Made by a program: the position numbers and the translations under genes
Notes under the pieces: model-generated
Databases searched by the model: none
What the model saw: the letters and a program-made list of their open reading frames with translations, nothing else
Told to the model about the DNA's origin: nothing
DNA from: Bryopsis sp. KO-2023
Lineage: Eukaryota; Chlorophyta; Ulvophyceae; Bryopsidales; Bryopsidaceae
DNA length: 64,000 nucleotides
Assembly (NCBI GenBank): GCA_030272585.1
Contig: BSYQ01000002.1
Coordinates: forward strand, 4,774,001 to 4,838,000
Direction: 5' to 3'
In this document: piece by piece, positions 28,581 to 37,990 of the stretch
How positions within the stretch are numbered: the stretch's first letter is position 1
Layout of the letters: each line of letters starts with the position of its first letter

Positions 28581-28714
28581 AATGCTTGGACCACTCGGAG
28601 CCACGGTCACTAGGTCATCCGTGTCATTATATACCTCAGTTTGTCGGACTGACAGATCACGTATATAATGACACGGATGACCCACAAACCGTGGCTCCGA
28701 GTGGTCCAAGCGTT
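28581..28714. mobile_element. foldback element/MITE, 134 bp
   Basis: Nearly the whole element is a hairpin. Outer arms 28581-28607 and 28688-28714 (start AA(T/C)GCTTGGACCACTCGG) and inner arms 28613-28634 and 28661-28682 (GGTCATCCGTGTCATTATAT) are separated by small internal loops. TTA occurs at both edges, compatible with but not proof of a PIF/Harbinger-type duplication. Confidence 0.8.
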
Positions 28715-28799
28715 AGTGAGTATTCTTCTAATCCGTTAGGTACCCGGTTCGAATCCTTCCACCTCAGAAACACCTGCGGGTGGTGACTTGTCGGCATTT

Positions 28800-29040
28800 T
28801 CGCGAGACCGATCAATTCATCGATCAAATGATCAATACCGATCATGATCGGATGCAGGTCCGATCACGATCAGCCGATGAAGTGCCGACAGGTCGCGGCG
28901 CTTGATCGTGATCGGAACAACCGATCAGATCGGTGATCGGCGAACCGATCACGATCACGATCAACATGTGATCGGACGATCAAGAGCACGATCAACATTT
29001 GATCGGCCGATCACGATCACGATCACCGATCAGCCAAAAA
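28800..29040. repeat. CGATCA/TGATCG-dense stretch
   Basis: More than twenty GATC-centred words (CGATCACGATC, TGATCGG, CGATCATGATCGG) in both orientations, ending in a poly(A) run at 29042. It resembles the subterminal repeats seen at the ends of the hAT element, but no matching second end was found. Confidence 0.6.
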
Positions 29041-29653
29041 TGAAAAAAAAAAAAAAAAAAACCGATCATTGCTAAAATCGGTTCTAGGACGCAGTTATGA
29101 TGTCGGATTACTGCTGTGACCTAATATTACCTTAGTTTTGGAAGATCGATCAGATCAATAGTATGGAGGGAAGGGGTGTGTATTTTAGATCCTACAGATC
29201 CGATCAGAACAACCAAAGCTCAATTCGAAAAAGGAAAGCTCAGAGTGTTACATTGCCGTGGGTTTCACACTGTTGAACGGCCTGTTGGTCGGGCTTTTGG
29301 GGCTCGGTCGCACACACACTCACAGACACACACTTGAAGGGAAAATACTTAAAAGAATAACGTCCAGACCTCTACAGCGCCCTACTTGTAACCTCTGTAG
29401 TACTATAGTACTCCTGAGGTGACCCTGAGCTAACCTAGGCCTGACCCAAGTCAGACATACGGCACATGTACCACACATGCGCTACACAGGGAGGCCAGGG
29501 AGGATCTCGACATGGACACCGAGTGGATATCGGAGGAGAAAGACATGGCGAGTGAACATTAAAATTTGTGCTAGTAGACTTTTGTATAATGTGTAACTTT
29601 TTGTGCCCTGACTGAATTAATGAGATACACGACCGTCGTGAAGGGGTTATAAC

Positions 29654-29860
29654 AAGGTCAGGATCCGAAAATTTCTTGCTCCTATCGAGAAAAAAGGGAT
29701 GCCTTGAACCAATCCAAATCTATAGTGTATTGACTTATTTCCGCTACTTCCTTAATATATCGGCTTCATGCAAACGTTTTGATACATTGTCCATAACAAG
29801 CCTACAAACCGATTCGACCTCTATAAAAGAAGAGCTTTTGGAGAAAACCAGTCTTTGATA
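29654..29860 (+). repeat. dispersed repeat D2, copy 1
   Basis: Aligns with 41107-41300 in the same orientation: AACAAGGTC(A/G)GGATCCGAAA, TTGCTCCTAT, CTTAATATATCGGCTT, GCAAACG(T/G)TT(T/C)GA(T/C)ACAT. Both are preceded by TAACA, so they may be sequence just inside LTRs, but no LTR pair was confirmed. Confidence 0.7.
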
Positions 29861-30329
29861 TTGGTTAAGAAGATGAAATTATCTGAAAAGAGTTAGTTAC
29901 AATTGGGAAACTGAAACGATCGACCTTAAAAGGCTTAGTAAAATAACGCCAAAGTTATTATCTGATTAAAAAACTGAAAAACTTTGGTTCCAGGCCTTAT
30001 TGTGGATGACGCGAACTAGTCGCATATGCCCGTTCATTTTCATCCGAACAAACTACTCCATCACTAAAGAGGGGGAAGTTACAATATTAGAGCTTCGGAA
30101 AGAGTGGACAACATGATAGAACACATCCCAATTACCAATCACATCACATGGCATAACCATGTCCATCAAACGAATAAACGTAAACGCCACCACGTTTTGT
30201 GTACCCCAATTTTAACTTGAGTTTGTTGTATTGCACACCCCGTGCAATTGATGACCTAACAACCCATATTATCAAAAGAGGAATTGCTTTAGACACGAAA
30301 CAAGCATGAACGGCCCGTAAAGATAGCCG

Positions 30330-30415
30330 GACTTCTTCCGTTTGAAATGATTCTTGGGACCGATGCTTTCTTGAAATGTAAGATGATTTTGGATTTGCTA
30401 AGGCAATGCCTACAG
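30330..30415 (+). pseudogene. retroviral-type protease scrap
   Basis: Translates to GLLPFEMILGTDAFLKCKMILDL, matching the second conserved block (ILGxDFL) of LTR-retrotransposon aspartic proteases. The catalytic DSG block and flanking domains are not visible. It is short but specific. Confidence 0.5.
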
Positions 30416-30712
30416 GTGGGATAAGGCTGTTCCGACACTTCCATTCCTTTGATATTATTTAATATTAAAGACCGAAAAAAATTAAATTCAGAACGGGGTC
30501 ACCATTAAACCGAGGTGAACTGAGAATGAATCATCTCATTAGTTAGTTTTCGCTCTTTAGTTTTATCTTTAGGTGATTTGAAAGCAACCGAATGAGGGCT
30601 GATAGGTCCTTTGATAGCTACTTACTAGGTGCTATGAAAGTTTCGAACCTCTCTTATCTCTCTTGTTAGGGTTGAATCTCTTTTCTAATACCGTTACCGG
30701 TTTAAAGAAAAC

Positions 30713-31130
30713 ATGTCCAACAATCCGACCAGGCGTAATTTTGCTGAGAATTATCAGAAAGCCCTCTATCCCGTCGGTCGCCTAGCTCGACGTTTGACTA
30801 CCAAAGGTTAGCGGAAACTAGAAAAGAATACTATTGTCGAAGGGGAAAAAGAGGAGAATAAGGTTATCGAGAGGAAAAGTTATATTAAGATCTTTTTCTT
30901 TTATTGTTTTTATTTCTTGGTCGTGGCGCAAGATATCTCTTTTTCTTTAATATAAGGTAAGGTTGATCAAGAAAAGCCCGTTCAAGTTCCGGCCAGAAAA
31001 GAGCATGTTCAAGATCCAATACAAGAATCGAAGCCACAGGAAAACGACCCTGTGTGGTCTTGGTTTGGAGATAACCTAACACCTCGACCCACGGATCCTT
31101 CCGGTCCGCCACCACCTCCACCACGAAGAT
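30713..31130 (+). pseudogene. broken ORF with Pro-rich C-terminus, family unknown
   Basis: From an ATG at 30713 a frame runs MSNNPTRRNFAENYQKALY..., stops at TAG after about 33 codons, and continues in frame with Glu/Lys-rich sequence. After a further stop it gives a coherent tail, KPQENDPVWSWFGDN followed by PPPPPP and RR, ending at 31130. The composition looks like a disordered viral or retroelement protein, possibly a Gag or accessory terminus. Not identifiable further. Confidence 0.35.
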
Positions 31131-31534
31131 GAGAAGGACGATGAAAAAAACGCTTAGGATAATGCGTTGAGCTGGTATCAAACGGTGAGTCGGGTTCTCC
31201 TCTCATCGTTTCTTTTCTTATCATATATTTTTGTTGAGAAAACGCTTGCGAACTTACCAACTCCATGAATGCACCCGAATAGACCTAATCTCTCGATGAG
31301 TCAAAGTGTTCTCTAAAATTCCAAAACGATAGGGCTGGTTGATTAATTTGGAACAATGATAAGAAAGTAATACAAACCTCATCATGGATGCCCAAGATGA
31401 GTATAAACCTCTCATTGTTGTTGCTTTTGAGATAGCGTGTACAATAGATCTCACTAACAGAGGAAGAAGCGGTGCTCAAACACATAAAACTAAAAGAAGA
31501 AACATAGTAACAATGACAAGAAAAGATGACCACG

Positions 31535-31740
31535 CAAGAAGCAACAACTTGTCGAGTCGTGACACCTCCAGGACTAAAAACAAAGACATTTTTCAGGCGC
31601 TTCTTCAAAAATTACGGTGCTGGTATCATTGGAAGGATCTCGACCTTTTTTAGGAGGAGCGAGCGTAATTAAGATAAGCGGAGCCCAAGAGCTTCTAATC
31701 AAAAATTTTCGGCCGGTGAACTGGACTTAAAAAATCCAAT
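31535..31740 (+). repeat. dispersed repeat D1, copy 2
   Basis: Second copy of the 27481-27700 repeat. The frame coding SSRDTSRTKN and FQALLQKLRCWYHWKD is conserved in both copies up to scattered stops, hinting at an ancient coding region. Confidence 0.75.
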
Positions 31741-33940
31741 AAGGTGCCCTTTGGGACGCTAGAGAAGCCAAGAAACAAAAAGTGCAAGCATCCATATTTA
31801 AAGGACAAGTTGCGAAGGGAAAAGCTTCCCGAAAGGGTTGAGGACACAATTCCATTTGATTTTTTTGTTTCGACCCACAAACAAGCTTGTTAACAAGCTT
31901 TAACAAGCTTTTTTTTTCTTATCACTTATGGGTTTTCTCGACTCGCTTGGAGTCGCAATATCCGCAAAAAAAAGGGGCGCTAGAGGGAAGGAAGTGGAAA
32001 TCGGGTACCTCAATATTTTGAAACCTTGGGGTATAATTGTCTTAGATTAGCGACAAGGCAGTGGGGACTAATAATTCTTGACTGTTGAGAAGTATTATGA
32101 TATATGGATTAAACCATAAGAGTTTAATATCCCATTGTTGACGAGAACGTGTAGCAAATGACATATTTCCGAGCACAATCAAGTAGGAGAAACGTTATTT
32201 AGAGAGCAAAGAGTAATGTGCTTAACATAGTTCAAAGGTCGGAGAAAGTTTATCCATGCAAGGTTCGATGTAGGGAATGTAATGTTTGTCAAAGCAAGTA
32301 CACATGTCCGCGCCCGGCCTCTGTACTTCAAACTGAAAATTGCAATCACACACACTACGTGTTTTTTTGCAAGACGTTACCACCCTTGACTTTGTAATAA
32401 TCTACTTGACGAATGGTCGTAAGACCCACATGATTAAAAAACCAAAGGAAAACGTTTTACATGGAGGTAGTTATCAGAATTGAATAACATCGGGAAGTGA
32501 GTTGCGATTCATGATAGCAATACCATCATATTGCTATCTATATCGGGCGGTATTTCTTTTTTTGTCCGAGATTGAGGATTTAAATATATAAATATATATA
32601 TATTACTATTTAGACCTCCCGTCTCAAATATGTGTGACCTCTTGTGGGCCACTCCAAGCTTATGTAGATTTATCTTGTACCAAGCGGATTGTTTGCACCG
32701 TAACTTGACTCGGATTAATACATCCAATTATTCGATACAAGCTTTTTCTTCAATAGTATTCTTTCGTGCTATATTGTCCAATGTTTTCCATTTTCACAAA
32801 CATTCATGAATAGCACAGTTTGTTTCGAGTCCCAAATTAGCTTCCAGTTGTCTAGCAAGTGAACTCATATGTAATTGATGTCTCGTTTGTGACGTCTTGT
32901 TTCTTCTCACTTTCGGGAGAACGATCGAAAACAACCAAGTAAAGAAAGATCCAAATTGGCACCGCCTCTCCGATTGCCGCCACTCAACAACGGATAATTC
33001 CTATTTGTTCACCAACACTCCTTTATGTAGCTAGCCCCTCATCCCCTACTAGCAAGAAGATTGATTCCATGAAACATGATCAAACCGGCCTCGACCCCAT
33101 ATACGTATGGTCGTCTTTGAAAGCGAGATTTCTTACTGCTGTGGGGAGTGTTGAGGATTTTGTCCGTGGAAACTTCCGATTGCTATATTTTGCTCATTAG
33201 AGCTCGCTACGATAAGCCATTTTCTAGAGTCTCAAACACCAATTGATATTTTGAACATACAATGGAACGGTTGTCGACAATCAATTTTTCTATCTAGGGG
33301 CGCAAGATTTCTTGTCTTGGATCCAAGATCATCCGGGACATTTCTCGGGGAAAGTCTTGGCCCTCTAAGGAGCACCGATTGTGGTAGAGGAGAAAGCTCG
33401 AATCAAAATGCGGTGGCGTTGACAACGCATGATTTACTAAAGGAGAATTTTGAATAGTAACTACCAATAGTACCCAAGAGTTTTTTTAATATGCCTTACT
33501 GGTACGTGGCCGTTTTGCCTTTTGATCTAGGTCGCCTTGGCGACCTTCGATGTAGGTGGTCGTCGGGAGGGTGGTTGTTAAGATAGTTGTTGGACCGATC
33601 GCTTCCACGAGAAGCGGCTTACTTATAGTGGAAAAAAAAAACATTCTTTTTGTGTATACTGTTTCATCCATTAATCGGGGAAAAACTATGTTGTGTTTTT
33701 CTCATTGAAGTTAGCTACTCGTGTTACAGTGGCTACGGGCATAACAAAGCGTCTTTCGGGGTGTTTAATACTAGTTCAAAGCTTAAGATACTCCACGTTC
33801 TCGATAAGTTGTTTTTAAATCACTTGGTTTCGTATGACTCTACGAGGAAGAAACAAGCGTTATTCTAGAACTTCGTTTATTAGGAGACTATGGTGCAGTT
33901 CATCATCGTTGCTTGAAACGCTTGGTCTGTTGAGAATCGA
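31741..33940. other. no gene recognised
   Basis: AT-rich DNA with stops in every frame every few dozen codons. A small AAGCTT palindromic triplet repeat lies near 31880-31905; otherwise I see nothing. Confidence 0.5.
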
Positions 33941-33943
33941 TCT

Positions 33944-34518
33944 AAACCCCCCCCCCGAATACAGTACCCCCCCCGAATAGAGTACCCCCCCCCAATATAG
34001 TACCCCCCGCCGCCCCTGGAAGCAAACGCGGAATAGTGTACCCCCCAAAAAGTGCACCCCCCCTAGCCTACGACCCCAAACTCGAATTAGTGTACCCCTC
34101 AGGTCGCTAACGCTGTCTAGTCGGACGAACGATTACTTTTGGGACGACGTTCGAATTCCACCAAACTCCAGCAAATGATACAGTTTCTGGGCAGCCAATT
34201 TTTTTTTTCTGTGTATGTGTGTGTTTTGGGTGCATGGGTTTGGGACAATGACCATTCAATGTGCATTGTCTCTTTCACAATCACAAGCTGAGTGCACTCC
34301 AAGAAGAAAAAAAAAATCTTCAAACAGAAATACAGCACCAAAATGCATCAAAGATTTGAAACGATGTTTGGATACCCCCTCCCGAATACAATACCCCTGG
34401 AGTATCCAACCCCCCCTCGAAAAATAGAGCACCCCCCCAAATAGTGTACCCCCCTAAATTTTTTTTCCAAAGTTATAATTATTGTACCCCGGGGTACTGT
34501 ATTCGGGGGGGGGGTTTA
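33944..34518. mobile_element. putative non-autonomous element with C/G-run inverted ends
   Basis: The left end AAACCCCCCCCCCGAATACA and the right end GTATTCGGGGGGGGGG-TTTA are inverted copies about 28 bp long. Inside each end, GAATAG(A/T)GTACCCCCC units recur roughly ten times (33955-34110 and 34372-34470). No clean target duplication was found beyond a possible TA. Frames within it are not coding. Confidence 0.6.
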
Positions 34519-35934
34519 CTCTATGTGAGATGAGTGTTGGGGTAGGGTGGGAGTTGGAGGGTGGATGGGGCTTGGGTGGGGCGGGGAAGGGTTGGGTATG
34601 GGCAGAGTGAGAGGGGGGTTGGGCTTGGGTGGGGTGGAGGGGGGGTGAATACGAGGCGTGGGGGTTACATTGGGGATCAGGAGCAAAAATTTGATCTTAT
34701 CTTATCTTATAATAAGTTTTCTTCTCGAATAGTGATTTATTGTTCCATTCGAAAGAAGAGAGTTTGGCGTTATGGGAAAAACGACCCTAAAGTAATCTTT
34801 AGCTCCCTTGTGGAAACTGGCACGAAGGTGAGGAGAGCAGATGGGGAAAACTTTAGGTGGTTGGCTATTTCATTCTTTTCCGTTAATATCTCTCCATCAA
34901 AACATAAAATTTCTCATGTTGTCATTAAGGTGTTGCAACATTATTCTGATAACCCCTCCCCCCCTCCCCCCTAGTTGCGATGCTTGGGGGGTCGAACAGG
35001 GCCTCCGACTTTGATAATAAGTATCATGAGAGAGAACCGCTTTTTGGCTTCACCAAAGTGGCTGAATAATTGGTGCTATTTGCGCTGTTGAGGTTCAGGT
35101 CGGCGAAATAGGATTAACGATATTACAATTGATCATCTAGTATGATTGCGTTGCACTCCGGAATTACAGTGTTACATTGCCGAGCCGCTACCTACCAGCA
35201 CGAAGCACCGGCCGCACCTCAAGCAAGTTGACCCAAGTAATTTGTAAGATATGCCGCAATATAGACCATCCACGACACCACGAATACCTAGGATACTCAA
35301 ATAAAACTCCGAGGCTAATAAAGAAAGACATAGTAAGAGCAAAGTAACGCATCCCTATTGGGAAACGAAAGAGTTTTGGATGTGTGGAGAGATACAATAA
35401 GTGAATTACAACAGTCGTAGTACTCTTCAAACTCTTTCGATTTTAGCGAATCGAAATCAATCACTGTATTTTTGGATTCTAGTTAGTCGGATCATGGTGG
35501 GATTTGTTACATGGAAAAAAATTGACCTCGATGTTTTCGACTGGGAATAGCCAACCGCGGGCTTCCTCAGCCCATGCTGAGCTAGACAAGTATTGTCGAA
35601 CGTTGAAAACGTTCAGGCATTTTTTGTCCAATCACGTATTTCGCGTGTATACGGATAATAAAGCAATGTTGTCTATGCACCAGACCTAGGCGCTGGCAAG
35701 TTTTAAAGGACCGGACCGGACCGGAAATCCTTTCTTAGACCGGACTTGACCTGTCTAGACCGGTCTTACCGGGCAGACCGGTCTGGATAGGTGTGACGCC
35801 TAGTGTGACCTGTTTTAGACCGGCGCCAAGTCGGTCTGGACAGGTTGGGTTGCCTGTCGAGACCAACCTGGCGCTTGTCTAGAACAGGTCACACAATTAA
35901 GCACATAACAGGGAATTAATCAATTGGGAGCTGA

Positions 35935-36133
35935 CTTTTTATTTATTAAAGGATAAAGTTATATTATTATATGTATTCTTAGTATTATTATCGTGAGCCA
36001 AGCTCACCAGCCACCGACTAGAGGGAGTCGGTCGATTCAAGAGGGATTCGAACTCAGGTTTGCTTAGTCCAAGTCGAGAGCACCAAACCAATGGCGGACC
36101 CCACCACAGGGACGCTCAAATAAAGGCCGTTAC
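35935..36133 (-). mobile_element. SINE-like element, minus copy
   Basis: The body shares GAGCGTCCCTGTGGTGGGGT, GGTGCTCTCGACT and GTCGGTGGCTGGTGAGC blocks with the plus copy at 36180. A pol III B-box-like GAGTTCGAATCCC lies at 36043-36055. The 3' side ends in AT-rich sequence. tRNA origin is inferred from the B box and spacing; an A box is not clear. Confidence 0.6.
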
Positions 36134-36179
36134 ATTTAAGAACCCGTTTGTTACTATTGCTAAAAATAGGTACTTAAAG

Positions 36180-36480
36180 GTAACGGCCCCCATTTGAGCG
36201 TCCCTGTGGTGGGGTCCGCCATTGGTTTGGTTTGGTTATTCGCGCTTGTTATCATTGTCAATCGTTGTATCTTTGAAATAGGTGGTCGGCGGCGGCTGCC
36301 TCTCAAATGTAATTTTTGATTGATTGATTGTTGGTTTGGTGCTCTCGACTCGGACTTAGCCAACCCGAGTTCGATTCCTACTGTCGACGGACAGCCTCCG
36401 GTCGGTGGCTGGTGAGCTCGGCTCACGTCAATCATACACTAAAAATATAAAAAACAATATTACTTTGTTCTTTAATTAAT
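36180..36480 (+). mobile_element. SINE-like element, plus copy
   Basis: Inverted partner of 35935-36133, separated by a 46-bp spacer, with a B-box-like GAGTTCGATTCC at 36367-36378. It carries about 110 bp (36231-36340) absent from the minus copy. Together the pair forms a large palindrome. Confidence 0.6.
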
Positions 36481-36538
36481 TAACTCACTTCCCGATCATC
36501 GATACACAATTAGCACGTAATATGTGCTTAATTGTGTG

Positions 36539-36734
36539 CATAGGCGCAATCAGGGGGAGGCCTGGGGGGGCCTGGCCCCCCCTAGAAATTTTCTGGCCCC
36601 CCCAAGAAAGTCAAGGAAAAAGGGAAAAAAAAGAAACTTCCTCCTGAACCAACCGTTTCTTACCCTAAAAAAAAATTGGGCCCCCCCAAAAAAAACTTGT
36701 GCCCCCCTTCCCTGAAATCTTGGTTGCGCCTATG
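36539..36734. mobile_element. MITE, CATAGGCGCAACC family, copy 2
   Basis: A 196-bp element. Ends CATAGGCGCAATCAGG and, inward from the right, CATAGGCGCAACCAAG, with a perfect 8-bp duplication ATTGTGTG (36531-36538 and 36735-36742). The interior has the same G-run/C-run texture as the copy at 4567. Confidence 0.93.
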
Positions 36735-37599
36735 ATTGTGTGATCCGTTCTTGAAACGTTCTAGACAGGCTCAGAATTGTTCGATCGAAAACAAGTTACA
36801 GGGTTCCCAAACGCTCTCACATAAGTACTGAACACGAACCCAGATCCAAGTCTAGATCACCTCAATCAGTCCCATCACATGGAACGTTACAGTTCTAGAC
36901 AGGTGCTAGGTCGGTCTGGACAGGCAGCCCGACCTGGCGCCGATCTAAAATAGGAGAACCCCCCTGTCAAGATTGGGTCGTTCCGGTTTTAGACAGGTCA
37001 CATCGCCTATCTAATAAAGACGAAATGTGGGGTGTGACCTGTCTAAAACCGGAAAATCTGTCAGAAAACCGGTCCTGATTTCTACAGATTTCGGAGGCTG
37101 ACTGGAGCGGACCGGAAAAGACAGGACCGGTGGTGATTTGTCCGGTTTTGACAGGACCGGCGTTTTTTCGCTGGACCGGACAGGTCAGCCGGTCCAGCCC
37201 AGGTCTGCTGTGCACGATGGGAAGAATACATCTCCATTTGTTTTTCGAAGATAACACGGTTTACGGGACCTAAGGCTGAAGGCACAAAGACGACCGAACA
37301 GGTTGGGATGGCGGATGACCATTGAAATACAGTTTCATAAAAAAGTTTTTTTGTGGTAATTTCTTTTTATTGTTGGAATCGAGCGGAAGGGGCGGGTTGA
37401 AAGGAAGTGGGAACTGAATGAGCTTAGTTTTGACCAAAGCAAATCTGTAAGTTTTTGGGGAGATTAGAGTCAAGATGTGGATGCTCGAGAAGATGGTCAC
37501 CTAAGATGGCTTGTCCATACTCAGCCTCAACCTGATCTTTGATCAATTTAGTTCCCGGCGCACACGTAAGTTGAACCTGAATTTGTTGCTTCCGTTCAA

Positions 37600-37990
37600 T
37601 CTTGTTTCAAGACTTTTGTAATGAAAAACACTCGACGACCAAAGACGATTACGAGCCATACCTCAATTAGGCTATTCATGTAGTATCAAATCAATCAAAG
37701 CTCGGCTATTTGTATACGACTTTTGCGGGTTTCTTTTATAATTTCGACACAGTGGGCTTCCCGAAACAGGTATGGCTTAGGGAAATAAAAGAAAAAATTT
37801 GGCGACCGCAACCCCCCGAACATCTTAAGGAAAGGAATATCACACCGTTAATTGTGTATTTTTGCAAAAAAAATAATTATTAACAACTCTTTTTTCTTTG
37901 CTACTAACTTGTTTAATGTATGCTTTTGGGTCGGGATCGATGGTGCCACCGTCGGTGGCCTACCGACTACAAGTTGCAAGAGAATTTATC
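37600..37990 (+). repeat. dispersed repeat D3, copy 2
   Basis: Inverted relative to the copy at 1060-1445. It lies about 300 bp past the RNase H C-terminal fragment, where a Ty3 element would carry its integrase, but no HHCC or DDE block can be read. Confidence 0.65.

Larger units (their letters stand above)
35681..37207. mobile_element. hAT-like non-autonomous element with AGACCGG-rich ends
   Basis: A 1,527-bp element. Ends read inward CAGACCTAGGC (left) and CAGACCTGGGC (right). Flanking octamers CTATGCAC (35673-35680) and CTGTGCAC (37208-37215) match at 7 of 8. Several hundred bases at each end are crowded with AGACCGG, ACAGGTC and GGACCGG words in both orientations, analogous to the TTACGG words of the hAT at 22394. 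No transposase lies inside; instead it carries a SINE pair and a MITE. Confidence 0.82.
35500..37320 (+). pseudogene. Ty3-type RNase H split by a hAT-like insertion
   Basis: The left part (35510-35680) translates to FDWE-adjacent sequence then AELDKYCRTLKTFRHFLSNH and FRVYTDNKAM, the Glu and Asp blocks of Ty3-type RNase H. The right part (37213-37320) gives RWEEYISICFSKITRFTG and VGMADD, the last conserved blocks of the same domain. The two halves meet at the 8-bp target site of the element 35681-37207, so they were once continuous. Frameshifts and stops show prior decay. Confidence 0.75.

Noticed and set aside
29246-29654. Candidate LTR (TGTTACATTG...TTATAACA)
   Set aside because: Only one copy is visible and short TGTTA/TAACA ends arise by chance; kept only as a possibility under repeat D2.
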